Below, in pieces: positions 37,201-50,640 of a stretch of DNA of 64,000 bases. A program made the position numbers and the translations under genes. The notes beneath the pieces are model-generated. The model was not told the origin of the DNA. It saw only the letters and a program-made list of their open reading frames with translations, and did not search any database. The number at the start of each line of letters is the position of its first letter. Positions within the stretch are counted from its first letter, which is position 1. Source of the DNA: Callipepla californica brunnescens (taxonomy: Eukaryota; Chordata; Aves; Galliformes; Odontophoridae); assembly GCA_023055505.1 (NCBI GenBank), contig JALIRH010000004.1, forward strand, positions 33,733,502-33,797,501. The letters run 5' to 3'.

Positions 37201-40200
37201 ACATCTTAATAGCAGAGAGACTGCTTAAGTCTCTGGAGGGAGCTGAAGTGGCATCCTGAAGGTCATGGGGAACTCCCATTACTGTAATGTGGCTGCCGGG
37301 AGCCCTCTTTGTGGGGTGCCTGCTTGATGTGGTGCTGGTGTTTGTCAGTCTACTGACTACTTTGCAAGATGGACACTAGGCTGAAACGTTAAGTGTGTCA
37401 TGATGCTTTAAACTCTGATGAGCTTCAGCTGAAAAAAGGAAAAGAAAAAAACAAAACACATCAACTCTGAAGAAATTGAATTTATGCTGACAGGATTCAC
37501 TGTATTGAGGTGACAGTGGAGGCATAACAGCTTCATCCGTGACTTTGGACCCTGAATGTGCTTGGAAGAGACTGTCTTGCTTTAAATGTGAAAGTGCACT
37601 AGGAAGGAGATGCACATGTATGCAGTCTTCTACATTGTCGCTGTTTTGCAGATTACCTGAAAATGTGTATGAGTAAGCATACCCTTGTCTCCTATTATAT
37701 TTTTAGGTGAAAAATCTGGATGATTTTTGTTTGCGGTAGTTGTTCTGCTCCTTGCAAAACTGGTTTGGTTTTGCCTGCTCTAGAGAGCGTACCTTACCTA
37801 GCCGTCTTTGGAAAAATCACAGATAGTCATAATCAACTCTACAGTGGATTAAGGGCTGAGTAAACCAGAGGTCAAATAAAGAGACAAAATTATTTTCAGT
37901 ATCTTGGAAAACTGAAGTTTATAAATTTGATGTGATGCTTGTTTCCTTCTCCTGGTCTCACTGTGGAAGTCTTCGCTTTTTTTTTACTCTTCTGGAAGGC
38001 AACTATTAGATGTTTACAGTTCACAGCATGTATAGATAGTGATGATGAATTGCCTACAAAATTCAGAGGAGGAAGAAAGTTTTCCTCTTCTAATGTCAAA
38101 ATCAGTAATTATGGATCAGGAAGCAACTTTTTTTTAAGGGAACTTTTTGGTGGAATTTTCAAGTGTCCATATGAGATGTTTCAGTTGTTGCTTCAACCAT
38201 ACTTAAGTGAAATGTGCTCAGATGCATAGCAGTGTTTATCTGTATACTGAACCCAGAACAGGTTCCAAGTATGTTGAAACTTCTGCTGAAAAATTCAAAA
38301 AGTTCCCAAGGCTTTCCTATTCAGACAGCTTCTCTCTCTGCAACATGTCAGCCAAGCAACTGACAAAATGATGGTGTATCTGCCCAATATTCTTCCTAAT
38401 AAGCTGCTAAAATACAGCCTCAGCTTTGGAGTCAAACCAGTGTGGCATTGGGATTCTGGGACGTGCTTTAACTCAATTGGGCCATAGGTAGAAAATGAAG
38501 AATTAAGTTGACAATATTCTAATTCAGTCTAAGTCTAAACAAATTATAGAATATTCAATCAGTAAAATCATTCCTCCAAAAATAATCAGTTGAATTATTA
38601 CTTCAACTATTTTGACTCATGTTCATCCATTTCATACTGTGAAAGTGTAGCTGTATAACCAGTGAGCAAATATTTTTTCAGAGATAGATGGCAAAGGTAG
38701 GAAAAAATGGAACTAAACTATGCTTTGACTATTTTCTAATGCAGAAAAACAAAAGCCCCAACAAAACAGAAGTGGGGGGAAAAAAATAAAAGGAAAAATC
38801 ACAAAAAAAATTAGGCACATTTTTATAATCAACATTGTTTTTTGTTTTTGTTTTTCTTCTGGTATGCACTGTCCTGAGTTCACAAATGCAGAAATCTCAG
38901 AAGAGGGTGATCCTTATGTTTCTTGTGAACATAGGGAGATACCTTGAATTTTCTCAAGCCGCTTGCCTGATGATATTATGATACAATTTCACAGAATGAG
39001 GGGGACTCTGAGGAAGTTTGGCATGAGTTTTGAAATGTCCTTCTGCTATGCTTATTGCTACAACTCTAACCTAACAGAGCCTATTACTATCAGCTGTGTG
39101 TTTGAAGGGCCTGAATTACTACCAATGGTCAATGAAGATTCTGTTTCAGGTAGCACCAGGCATGCATGTTATAGAGGCATGGATGGGATAATGACTTTCT
39201 AGAAGTCAGCCTTACACAGCAGAAAACAAGAAATGACCATGATTTTTGCAATTAGATAGAGCTTTTAAGAATGTTTTATTTTGCAGCATGTCCACGGGTC
39301 TTGACCCCTTTCTCATCATGAAAACAATAAGGAGCCTAAGAAGTGTAAAATAATTAAGAGAGTACTACATGTATTCATTCTGAAGGTTGTGTTCAGTTCA
39401 AAGTAAAGATAACAGGAGGGAAATTTATTTGCAGGACAGTGAAGGGATCTCCTACAGAGAGATAACAAGGTAAAAATGAAGAAATGAGCTCTTCTTCCTG
39501 AACAGGGAATTTGGGTTCAACATTAGTGAAAACTATTTTCCTTTCAGAATACTGAGGCAGCATTTAAAAATAAATAAATAGAGACATTGTACAGCAGAAA
39601 AATGAAAGCTGGGAGGAAAAAAAAAAAAGGAACTTGTCAATCAGAAATGTCATGCTGTAAAGCACAAAGAAACCATGTCTCCAAGGCCTAGTACCCGCCC
39701 AGAGTCCTAAAGTTGTTACTATATAACAGCTTCAACAGGACAGGATAGTTCAAGGATGCTGTTTCTGACAGTGCTATGCCTCCTGGAGGGGAACACGGCA
39801 TAGACCTGTGCTACCTTGCTTACACTGGAACAGGAGGAGGTCGGGGGCTGGATGCATGTACTACCCAGGCTGCCAGTTTTGTGACACTGGAGCCACCTCT
39901 GTCCAACTGCAGCTAGGGAGCAGTGAGATTGGTTTGTGCTTCTTTAGTCATATCCCGACTTTTTATTTTGCTTTTCTTTGTCTTGTTTTTCCACTTCTGT
40001 ATTTCTTCACTTTTTCCTCTTTAGTAAATTGCTGCTCTTCTCCCAAATCCTTTCCTTAGTCCACACCCTCCTCTCCTCTATGTATTGATATTTTTAACAT
40101 TCTCAGCATAGACTGCTTAGACTGTGAAGACTGAGGATTTGCTGGCAAAGGGTAATTATGCTAAATCTCAATCATCCTATAGGCAGCTGTTGTGTCACCA

Positions 40201-40287
40201 AAAGTTGTGTCTGGAACAGGTTGACTACTAAGAGAAGTTCTTTTCTCTAACAGAAAGCAGATATTTATTCTAACAGAGCGTCCCTTA
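34206..40287. other. anonymous sequence, no gene seen
   Basis: No exon, RNA gene or confident repeat is found. A GC-richer patch at 36600-36800 gives open frames on both strands but no recognisable protein. Around 39990-40080 a TTTAGTAAATTG word in pyrimidine-rich context resembles the 3' part of avian LTRs but is too short to call. A-rich low-complexity sequence lies at 38740-38815. Confidence 0.45.
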
Positions 40288-40530
40288 TACAGTATTGGGC
40301 AAAAGTGTGAAACCACTGAACTTTTCTGCAGTATCTCTCAGGATGGAAAGATATTGATGGTTAATCTGATAAAAATGCATTTAGAAGAAAAGAAGTTTTG
40401 GAATTGCAGCTATCCATCAACACAAACAAGGAAAAACAACCTGATGTATTAAGAATAAAATCAGTACCAAAATTACGGCAGAAATAATGGTCACCAGGTG
40501 GAAAGAGAACAGAGGCTGAGGCAATTCTTA
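40288..40530. mobile_element. possible Tc1/mariner-type terminus (weak)
   Basis: At 40288 the sequence reads TA followed by CAGTATTGGGCAAAAGTG. 'TACAGT...GCAAAAGT' is a typical start of Tc1/mariner inverted repeats next to their TA target. The following about 200 bp (to about 40500) are AT-rich without coding potential. I could not find the opposite inverted terminus or transposase motifs downstream, so only one end would survive. This could be chance similarity. Confidence 0.3.
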
Positions 40531-43500
40531 TGGAACAGCAGTATGAGAACTCTGAATTCTGGATGGAAAACCAGTATTTATGACTTGCACAGGTTTATAT
40601 TCTGCATGGCAAAGGCTCTGAAAGGGATTCAATTCATTGGTTGTTGGTGGTCACTCTGCCCTCAAACACCCAGCTAGGCCAAGATCTCCTAGCTACCAAG
40701 AACATGACCCTAATGGGCCTCATGTGCAAAGGAGTTGTGGTAGCACATTGTACCTACCAACAGGCCTAGAATTCCCTACTGCCTTTCTTGTAAACCTGCT
40801 GCATTGCATCCTCCTTCACTGTCCTTAAATCCAAATCATTTGTTGGAGGACCATCACAAGGATAACAGAACTTTGCAGGTACTGTGGCAGAGTTTTTAGA
40901 GGGGAAACTTCTATATCATTCTTACTAGTTGTGTCCAGTGTGATTGCCAGGCTATTTCTATCAGATATTAGAATGACTCCTAACCTAGGGAGAAGTATGT
41001 ACATGCACGGATATTGATTCCTTGCAAGTCCCTCAGCTTCCTCCCTCTAGTCTTATCACGCTTACAGTGACACAGATATCCACAATAAAAACTGTTAGTT
41101 TTCCTTTGTCCTTTCCCTGTGCTGTGTCAAGATTTATCAGTTTAGCAGAGGAGGAATATGTGCCCCTTACTGGCATCCAGGATTGAGAAGTTCAACTTCT
41201 TTGTAGTATACACTCAATGAGATCTGAAAGGGCTGGCACTCTTGCTCTCTGTCTGTATCTTCCACCACTATTTTGCTTTATATATGAAATGAAAAAAATG
41301 TCAGCTGACTCAGAGACAAACTGTGATCGGCATTTCTTGCATTTGTATAAAAGCTGCTGTATTCATCAGAGCATGCTGAGCACAGGGGGAAGCAATGATC
41401 TGTCACTCAGGCATAAGCACCTCGCACATTCCCTTTGAAGTTAGCATTGCATCAAAGATTCCATCAAGCCTGAAATTCAGTTAGCTCTTCATTTTTTTTC
41501 TTTTATTTTTTATTTGAAATAAAAGTGTGTATTGATGACAAGAATGAGGGGGTGCATCTGTATTGGCAAACAAGAGGAAAGATTTGAGGAGCAAGGGTGG
41601 GGGAGGTAGGATAGCTAGGCTCAAAAGAGCATAGGAAGTTTGTTGCCTTTCAGTGTCTTGATTTTTGGCTGATTTTTTCCTGATGTTAGCTATAGTTTTT
41701 GGTTTTGTTTGTTTTTCTTTTTTTTTTTTTTACATTTATTACTGCTAGTTCAAAATAAAAATGCAAAGAGGACTTTGAAAGAACAGATTCTATTGTAGAT
41801 GGCTAGAGTGGTACTTATTATATCTAATTTCTTAATTCTGACAGCTCAAACAGCTTCTTCACTATTCTTTGCCATAAAAAAGGCAAAGTACCCTATGACA
41901 AAGTCATGACATAGCTGCTATGAAACTCGATGTTACAAAAGCACCTCATTAATCAAGCCATGTATCCATCAATCTAAATGTCACTCTGCAAGCAACTCAC
42001 CCACATCAGAATGCTGTTATCCACTCAATAAATTATATAGTTTAATATCTTTCCTTTTGCTAGCACAGAAATAGAATAACCAACCTTTAGCTATTAAGGT
42101 TGACAACAACAAATTTTTGTCTATTTCCCTTCATGGTTATGATTATACCTCATACACAAAGAGAACTTTGCAGTGGTTAGTTACGAGGCAGTGGAAAGAT
42201 TGGTGAGGGAGGGGATTGCTAACATTATAGCTTTGAGAGGAAGATGAAACTGCTCACCTATGCATACAGTGTGGAAAATGGGAAAACAGCACTGTTAACC
42301 AAATTGCAAAGGTGCTGAAGATGCTCTAAAATTACTGAGTTTTCTTGGATAAGGAAGAATTACTGTGATATTACTTGTAAATATTTTTCAAATTAAAGCA
42401 CTGAGTATGACCACTGCTATATGTGGTGTCTTCTCTTGTGAGTATTCATAAAAAATATTTTTCTCTTTTGTAAGTTTAATGGAATTTAAGGTGTGTGTGG
42501 AATCATGCAGTCCTCTAACTTAGAATGCTGTTTATGAACAGTGGTTTCACATTTACTCCTTATCACTCTGCCTGTTTAAAAAGTTTTATTCCTCTCAACA
42601 AGTACTGGAAACAATGCCATTCTACCACTTGCAGACAGTGAAAGGAGAATAATTGAAGTAAGCAGTTTGCAAATGTTCTGGAGGCAGAAATGTGCTCAAA
42701 TGAACTATTTGGCATTTGTTTCTGGGTAACAAATCCATTCACAGAAATCTGGTTCAGTCTGTGAAGAAAAAAAAAAGACCAATCTTGTACTGAATTTTAT
42801 TCTCAGTGAATTATTTATCAAGCCATTGCCATTATTATTTAATATTTTATACGTACTATTGATGATAAAAGGCTTTGTTAAAGTGTGTTAGAAATCATGC
42901 CTTCGGTAGAGAGTGTAAAACCTTTATCAGTCATAAGAAAGAGTGGGTGGTAAGGCAGAGTTGTGCTGTTGCATGTTTCCATGTATGTTTTGTACCCTTG
43001 TAGGATGTAGTAGGAGAAAGCTCTCCAGCTGCATCTAGGTGCAATAAGCAAGTAGACAGTTGCGCTACAAAATTATGCTACAGGTTTTTAACCATTTTTC
43101 TTTCCCTCTGAAAGACTGGGAATGCTGGAGTTTGAAATCTGGTTATGATAAGTACATACCTGTGGAGATGCTGTTGGCAGCTTTTCCTTTCTGCTTACGC
43201 ATTGGTAACGGGAACAGATCTAAAGCCTATTGAATTTGTTAGCAAGGATTCTGAAGCTCAGAGGTTCATTCTTAAAATACACAAATTGGCATCACTCAGA
43301 AAATTTGCTACCAGAATCTGGATTTCCATTGCTTCCTGGTTTCAAAGGTGCTGTATATATTCAGAGGGTTGCGATCGTAGCGCTTTGCTGTTTCACAAGA
43401 AAGAGAAGAGATCACATAGAGTTGCAAAAATGTTGTAGTTTGTAGGCAGTTTACTTAAGAACTTTTTTCTAATTATAAACCTGTTTAAGGAGTTTGTTTT

Positions 43501-43798
43501 ACTGAATTTGGAAAATTGTGGTTTTTGTTTGTCCCAAATACAACACCTAAACTACACGGCTAAATTCCATTATTTGTTATAACTTTTGAAAGGTAAGCTC
43601 AATTGAAAATAGACCACATGTGTTCCCACATTCGTTTATAAAATTGTTTTCAGTTCAGATCATACATTTGATACCTTTGTGACTGCGAAAATGGTAACTT
43701 TGTTACCTGGGAGCTGAAAGGAGCAGGAGAAGGATGTTTTTCCAAAAGAAAATTAATGGGAAACTTGTTTTCCAGAAGCTGATACTCCTCTCAATATG
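40531..43798. other. anonymous sequence, no gene seen
   Basis: No recognised repeat or exon. A block at about 41295-41410 with GTCAGCTGACTCAGAGAC (E-box CAGCTG overlapping an AP-1/MARE-like TGACTCA) and ATCATTTGTATAAAAG-like words has some regulatory texture, but I do not call it. Confidence 0.45.
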
Positions 43799-43889
43799 GA
43801 CAAAAACAAAAACAAACAAACAAACAAAAAACAAAAGAAAAAAACCAAAACCCACACAAACAAAAAAAAACAAATGAAAACAAAAAACT
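43799..43889. repeat. (CAAA)n A-rich simple repeat
   Basis: About 90 bp made almost only of A and C with CAAA, CAAAAA and CACA units. One strand lacks T almost entirely. An imperfect low-complexity tract. Confidence 0.92.
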
Positions 43890-46800
43890 AGTCTCTTAGA
43901 GATAACTTTGGCTTGTGAACTTAATGTAAAACATTGCTAGTTATCTCAGAGTCCATTATTAATGCAGAATAATAATGATCGTAATTGTTTCCATCATTAA
44001 TGAATTTGCTAAAGACAGGGAATATAGTAGCAGTCAGATTGTTTTACTATATGAATGATGTTCACAAGAAGTTTAGTAAAATCAGTCCTATGTTCTGGGA
44101 GATAAGTGCTTGTGAGTAAAACCCTGGGAGGTGCCTACTCGCAGTTTCTCCAGTTTTTCAGGTCCATGATTTGTGTGCAAACTTTGTGATCCAAGAGTGG
44201 GTATTTTCTGTGAGTGCACAGGATTTTTACTCGTTACACTGTGAAATTCTTCTCATTCAATGCCATGTATTGAACCTATTGAATTGACTGAGAGTGTTAT
44301 AAGATTATTTGGGATGAGGTGTCAGGAGAGTGAGTTTTCCACAATGTGAAGGAAAAAAAAAAGTACTTCATGGAGCAGAACTTGGCATTAATGCTTAAAC
44401 AGATGGCTATGATGATAGGGCTGCAGGCATCAGCAAGTAAAGGTAGAGCGGACAGAGAATATTTGTTTTGTACGTGTGCATGATAAGTGGGAGCAGTCAC
44501 ATCACTTGTTCTTTTTATAACGTGAGTCATGACAAAATTACTTTAGCTTTCAGGAATTTGAAAGAGAATGAGGGGAAGAAAACACTTGGCATCTGCAATT
44601 TAATGCTTTTAACTGGAGAAAGAGAGCTAAGCTAATACTCTTGCAGGCAGGCACTAATATACCCAGAGGGTAGTTAAAGACTCCTTGGAGAAACCTGACA
44701 GCCACCTCATTCTCGCCTCATCACGACAGCCTCACTTCCCACAACTTAAAAAAAAAAAAAAAAAAGAAAAAAAGAAAAAAAGATACCGTGAGTTGTGAGG
44801 AAGGTGGGAGAAGCATGGATCATTTTTTCACTTCCTCTGTTCTCAATAGCTCTCCTACTGTTCCTGCTTTTCATTTTGCCCCTCAGGTCTTTAAGTCATT
44901 ACCTAATAATTTTCACTGCGTAGCAAGTCCTCAGGTACAGTTTTTTTAGGTAAAAGAAATCCAGGGTGAATTCCTAACTCACAAAAAAAATGACCCTTCA
45001 AGAGGGTATAGTGGTGTTCTGCATGTCTCGTGCATTTTTTTCCTAAACTCAAAGACTGTCACTGGTGGAGTTGAAGGAGACCCTTTGCTCTGTATTTGTA
45101 GTCTAAGCATGTGAGCTATGTTGCCAATTGGAGCAGCTCCGATTGCATCTTGAGGGAGCAGCCATACAGGTAGATGTGCACAGGCTCCCAAAAGCAAAGC
45201 AATTACCAATTGTTTAAAAAAAATAAAATAAAATGTAGTTGCTTTTTTTCCGAGAATATTAGGTTACAGAGGTAAGAGATGGAAAAGTCCTGCCAAATTC
45301 CACTTAGGCTGTTAGCTTAAGTACAAAGCAGAACTGTTCCCTAACAGTATAACCTGCAGGGATTTTTCTGTTACATATAAAGGTAGTATTTATTACATAT
45401 TACTGCAGCACTCTACTGGGAGTTTCATGTTACCATTCCAGCTAATGAAGTGGCACAGCTTTGCCTGAAGGCCCGAATAAGGCAACTTCTTGGGCTCATT
45501 TGCTTTCTTGTCAACGAATTGTCACTGGCTAACTTTGCTGTCATTAAGGGGCTGCTCCTGGACTCAAAAACACTGTAGGGCAGGGTTATATGGGTGAGGG
45601 GAGAGAAAGGAAAAAAGAGAAATGTACGCTGGAGAGTATAATCCAAAAAATATTTGCTGAGTAGTCTCATTGGCAACCAGTTACTCAGTTCATTGACAAG
45701 AATTTATCCAGTGTTGTGAAGTGAGCACCCCTAAAATTCCTTTTAAATCATGGGGTGTTTGTTAGCTTGTAGAATTGAGGCTGTAGTGCAGAAATTCACA
45801 AACCTTAAATCTCTAGACACATTTGGCAGTGACTCTTATCAAGTGGGGCAATTCTGGGTCTCTCTTAACACACTTTGTGCTTGCATGCCCAAAGAGGCTC
45901 TCCCTGCCATCTGTAATGAAAATGTTCCAGTGACATATTTGATCCAAATTTTAGGCATTCGAGATAAAACAGAGGAAAAAGCCATGTAGCACCAATAATT
46001 TTATTCTGTTCTTGCACCTTTGTTGAAAGGATTTTTGTGTGTACTGGTAGACTTTGTGCTGGATCTTGGACTGTTTGCACATCTCTGATATCTCTGGATG
46101 AGGTATTTTCACCCTCAGCTTGTACAGTGGTGGCCTAAATGCTCTATCATATTCCTTGACTAATTTAAAAGTAGTGCATCTTTGAGGTGATGCCTGATCT
46201 GCATCAAATTAGTATTAGGCAGTGTGGATGTTTGCTGTTAATGATTGTGTGATCATGCCCTCCTGTCAGAGAAAGACGTAAGAGAGAAGTGACTAAAGTC
46301 TTCTTTCCAGGGCAAGGGATTATGGATTATCAAAGATACTGAGTTGTGCTGTAACTGCATAATGAATGATATTACTGCTGATTTTGGCTTTCTCACCTTG
46401 CCTTGTGCAATCTGTGTCAGAAATTTTATCTCTGGCTCATGCCATCATTATGGGAGTGAGCTTCTGTGAGTTCCATCCAGCTCTTGCAACTTGGAGTTCA
46501 ACTCCTGCATGTTTCCAGAGCCTGCTCTGTGGTGTCAGAATGCAATGTTTTTTTTTGTGATGTCCATCCTTTCACAAATCAGTGAGGAAGTGGGATGTGC
46601 AAAACACACACCCGAGGGCAACATAAACGGAAATTCACTGCCATAGGGAAGAATCAGGTGCATTTGATATGTCTGTGGTTTGGTTGGGCTCAAGGCTTTT
46701 GTGTAACTGTGTTACATGGCTGATGCCTTTTTATATGACTAAAGTCAGCTATTAACTCACAGTGGGTTTGGCTGGCGTTAGTCATGAAGAGGGTATTTTG

Positions 46801-47242
46801 AACAGGGGAGGTATGGACCTGGACTTAGCATAGGAATTCAGCTTTTGGTGTCAGAGTACCAATTGGTGCAGATTCATTACAACCCATTTATCTGCATTAA
46901 AGGTTCGTGTTGGACTCAGTTCAGAAATTAAAATTGTCTAATTTTGGAGTAGGTCTCAAGGGAAGGAGGTCTCACTCTTATCTCCCTCCATCACATTTTG
47001 ATGATACAAGTGATATACTGCTATATAGAGATGTATTATTGTTTTCTTCTATCTCAAGGAATTTGTCTGGAAGTTGGCGAAACATATTTCCTGATTTATT
47101 TTGTTCATTATTGTGAGTGTTTCCTACTCTCCAGTAAAGCTAGGCATTGGCTTGTGAGAATCTTTTTAATTCGTGGGTTACTTTCCTCTGACTACCAAAA
47201 TTTCTATTCTGTTCTTTCTGGTCTTTTTAAGTTTACTTCCAC

Positions 47243-47248
<6 letters not shown>
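43890..47248. other. anonymous sequence, no gene seen
   Basis: Contains an A-rich tract at 44748-44782. Open frames up to 105 codons exist, but none is convincing. No interspersed repeat is recognised. Confidence 0.5.
44748..44782. repeat. poly(A) tract with G interruptions
   Basis: Eighteen A at 44748-44765, then (G A6-7) units. Low-complexity tract. Confidence 0.9.

Positions 47249-47276
<28 letters not shown>
47249..47276. repeat. poly(T) run of 28, longest homopolymer in the window
   Basis: Twenty-eight consecutive T. It ends in AG and would look like a very strong polypyrimidine tract plus splice acceptor on the plus strand. The sequence after it (GTGGCATTCTCC...) has no extended coding character. 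Confidence 0.92.
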
Positions 47277-47277
<1 letters not shown>

Positions 47278-48199
47278 GTGGCATTCTCCTATCTCCATGC
47301 CGCTATGTATTTTAACCGATCTTCTGCTCACCCTTTTTAGGGCTCTTCTTTATCTCTTGATTTGTACTGTTGCCTACGGCTATAGTATCTGAGCCAGTTC
47401 TCGTTTAAAGCCTAGTAAGCATGCAACACAACCTGAAAAATAAAAAGGACTGTTTCAGAGCTCACTTCCCCTCCATTCTAAGCTACCAGACATTTCAGAC
47501 ATAGTTACACAGGGCAGGAGGACATGGTGGAGGAGCAGGCTCTGGGGGATAGGAGAATCACAGGAGAAGAGACTTCCCTCTTCCTCCTCTGGAAAGATTT
47601 CCCCTAGAACCAGAATGGTGTACGTCCACATAATGCTATAGACCAAGAGAAGAAAAATCCTTAGTGAACTGCTGAGTTTCCTGTCTCCTTTTTCTTCACT
47701 CTGCAGTACACAAAGCTTTGCTTAAGATGGATTCTTCATGATGTTTACTAGTTCTCTGAAGGAGTGAAAGGAGTAGTTTGTGTTCCAAGTATTGTTTCTA
47801 CTGTAATAGCAAAGCTTTTTGAAGCAAGTAGGGTCAAGCATTTCACTTCTGAAGTGCTTGTCGTTTCTTCCATGCTCTTAGCCAGCTTGTGTGTGGTCTC
47901 TGACGCCCTAGAGGGAGGAACTGTATCCTGGGAAGGTGGCTCTTGGTCTTGCATGTGTAACAGAATTGGCTGTGGTCCCAGTTGGAAATGGGAACATAGT
48001 AAACTCAGCTAGTGAAAAAAGCCTGATTACATACAGTGGATAGCATAGGTCATTCTTCTCTTCCTTTTACTGTTATGCTGCAAAGGGAACAGGGACAAGT
48101 CATCCGAGGACCAACATCATGGGATGAACTTGTGTCTAGAATTGACCTCTTCTCCTTTGCTTACTTTCCCCTCTCTCCTCCTTCCATTTTCTTCTATTA
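47277..48199. other. anonymous sequence, no gene seen
   Basis: Overlapping open frames on both strands at 47455-48012 are at most 82 codons and have no recognisable protein. Nothing else is seen. Confidence 0.45.
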
Positions 48200-48204
48200 T
48201 TTAA

Positions 48205-48360
48205 TTTTCTAAACAGACGTCCCCCAGCGTGCGCTGTGTAAATATTGTCACTGAATTACTGTCAGTTTGCTTAACTCATTAGAGAAAGTCATGATAAGCT
48301 TTTTAATTACAAAATTAGCTTCGCCAAATCAATTTCTTTCATTTAATGAACTGAAGAAAA
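48205..48360. promoter_or_regulatory. candidate conserved noncoding element (enhancer-like)
   Basis: A block of high complexity. Four CpGs are retained in about 130 bp (GACGTC, AGCGTG, TGCGCT, TTCGCC) in a CpG-poor neighbourhood. Motif words include GTAAATATTGTCA (forkhead-type GTAAATA) at about 48238, CATTAGAG, TTTTTAATTACAAAATTAG (TAATTA homeodomain core) at about 48299, CCAAATCAATTTC and CATTTAATGAA. No frame is open over the block and no repeat matches it. Texture and motif content are those of vertebrate developmental enhancers. Function and conservation are inferred, not shown. Confidence 0.45.
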
Positions 48361-50362
48361 CTGCAAATGGGAAGGGTAACATTCCCTTTTCCCCTGAAGC
48401 ATAAATTCACTACCTGCAACTCCCAACTTCCTACATAAAATCAAGGCATCCTAGGAACAGAATCACTATATTTAAAAAAAATATTTGAGCTGAAAATCAT
48501 CTTGAGCCTCCCTTTGTTTATTTTTCTCTCTTGTGAAGTTAGTCTTTTTGAGGGGTCGTTTTTTGCTCCTCTTTTTGACACTTTATTCTCTATATTAATT
48601 TAATCTTCATCTTAGAGCAGCAGTCACAGAACTCAGTGTGTTGAAAACAAAACCATTTTTGTCACTTTCATACCATGCTTCTTGGTGAAAGGACAGCACC
48701 AGAGGAAGGAAACTTCTTCAACAGTTCCAAAGACAAACTATGTATTGGTTGAGTCATTATGGTCCGATGGATGTGTTTGCACACCCTTGTAAGACTTGGA
48801 ATGGAATAGAGCAGAATGCTGAAGGCAGGAAAGCTTGAATCATCCCATTGCATCCACAGGTGTAGCTTTCAGCAGGCTTAGGTGTATTGAACATTACAGA
48901 TGTGGACACTGTCACTGTGTATAATGTTATCAGCTTTGTCACTAATGAATTCATAGTCTAGAAACCTAGAAGGAGCTTTCAGAGAAGATGAGGCTATGCT
49001 AAGCTTCTGGTTAGGACCGTGACCAGGAGTATGTAAGGCCACAGGCAAACTCCAAAACTTAATTTTGGAGGAGGCACTCTCCAGTGAAGTAACGGGACAG
49101 ACAAGTCCTTATATCTTGAACTACTTCAGTTGAATTTGCCAAGACTTACCAGTCAAAACTGTCTGTTGTTGGACTAATTTTTTGTTTGTTTGTTTGTTTG
49201 TTAACTGGACTTGCAGCAAGAGTTCTCTGGGTACTTGTGTAAGACTTCTTGTTATTCTGATTTTGGTATACTGTTAGAATGATGTTTCAGGAACTTCAGG
49301 CCGAAGTTGGGTAGAAAGTAGGCGGTGTTATCCCCAGGTTCTGCTTCAAGTCTAAGAACAATTAGATATTCATGCTAATGTAATCAGAAGTGAAGCAATT
49401 CACAAAGCTAGCACTTAACTTGTCACCTGTACACTTCAGTGTCAGTGTTCTGCAGAATTGTGTGGGGCCAACCCACACCTCCCATAGGCTGCTCATTCTT
49501 ACCTATCTCTGTAGGCTCTGTCAAGCTCTGCCACTGGGACAGATTTTCTTAACACTTCTGGTGACTTTATTATTTCTACCCTGAGGTTTATTGCCCATAG
49601 AGAGTTAGGAAGTACACAGTACCGTGGCACTGAAATGAACTAAACCCCAAATGACATTTTTTTTTGGACTTATTCTTTAATATAATGAACCAAATTCTAG
49701 AGCCTCTCTCTGCTGCTTTCATAATATAAATTCAGCATGTATTTAGTATTTGTATGTATTTATAACGAAATTCAGTTGTCTTGATGCTAATTTCTGCCTA
49801 GGAGATGATGCAACAGGGATGTGCTGCTGTAGAAGAGGTAGACATGGCTATGGCTGTTCTGTTTTTCTTACTGCAGATTGCCAAAATAGCTTTATGTACC
49901 TATAAATAGGATGACAGCAACCCAAGCAACTTCGTGGAGACTGATGGACAACAGTTAGCCATTTCTGCCTTCCACCCTCAGACTGTGCTAAGCATAGCTT
50001 TTCTGCTGCTTGCAGCAGAACCAGAGCATATTTGCTAAGTGAATCCATGTGTTGGAAACAAACAGGTGTCCCTTATGTCAGATTACAAAGCATCCTAGAG
50101 CTGCAAGGCTCATGGCCTCCTGGGGAGCAATAATGAAAGAAAATCTAATCTTCGGTATTTAAGCAGTAATAAGAATCCTCAGTGAAGCAGAACCTTTTTC
50201 TCTGCCTTTCTCCTGCTACCTGCTGTTTCGCATAATGATTGTACCTACTGAGATGCTGCACCCAGGACTTCTTATTACAGCAGTCTGTGGAGAATGAAGG
50301 GTGGTTCCTTGCTTTCAGCCTGTGCTTTGCTACCTTTTGCAGCAATCTAGCGATCAGAGAGA
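48361..50362. other. anonymous sequence, no gene seen
   Basis: Holds a (TTTG)5 microsatellite at 49178-49202. No exon or repeat is recognised before the LTR that begins at 50363. Confidence 0.5.
49178..49202. repeat. (TTTG)n microsatellite
   Basis: Five uninterrupted TTTG units after a T run. Confidence 0.9.
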
Positions 50363-50480
50363 TGGTTGTGGTTTAACCTGGCAGGAGCTAAGCTCCACGC
50401 AGCTATTCACTCACTTCCCTCACTGGGATGGAGGAGAGAATCAGAAAGAATGTAAAACTTGTGGGTTGAGATAAAGACAG

Positions 50481-50486
50481 TTTAAT
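50481..50486 (-). promoter_or_regulatory. LTR polyadenylation signal ATTAAA
   Basis: The minus strand reads CCTATTAAACTGTC here. ATTAAA is the common variant polyadenylation signal and lies where this LTR family carries it, about 120 bp before the 3' end of the LTR. Confidence 0.55.
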
Positions 50487-50625
50487 AGGGCAGAAAATGA
50501 AGGGAAAATAATAATAATAATGATAAATGAATGTACAGAACAAGTGATGCACAATGCAATTGCTCACCGCCTGCTGATCGATGCCCAGACAGTCTCTGTG
50601 CAGCAGCAAGACCCCCAGATCACTC

Positions 50626-50640
50626 CCCAGATTTTATTGT
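50626..50640 (-). promoter_or_regulatory. LTR TATA-like core promoter box
   Basis: The minus strand reads ACAATAAAATCTGGGG, in the position where related LTRs carry CATATAAAGCTGGGG. The nested CR1 sits immediately upstream (minus strand sense) and so separates this box from the U3 enhancer part. Confidence 0.45.

Noticed and set aside
39990..40080. LTR 3'-region-like word TTTAGTAAATTG in pyrimidine-rich sequence.
   Set aside because: Too short, and without a recognisable LTR start or target duplication.
41295..41410. E-box overlapping an AP-1/MARE-like TGACTCA as an enhancer.
   Set aside because: A single composite motif without clustering or retained CpGs. Not enough to call.
47249..47300. 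T28 followed by AG as a strong splice acceptor.
   Set aside because: The downstream sequence has no coding character. Long T runs ending in AG occur several times in the window (also at 16170).
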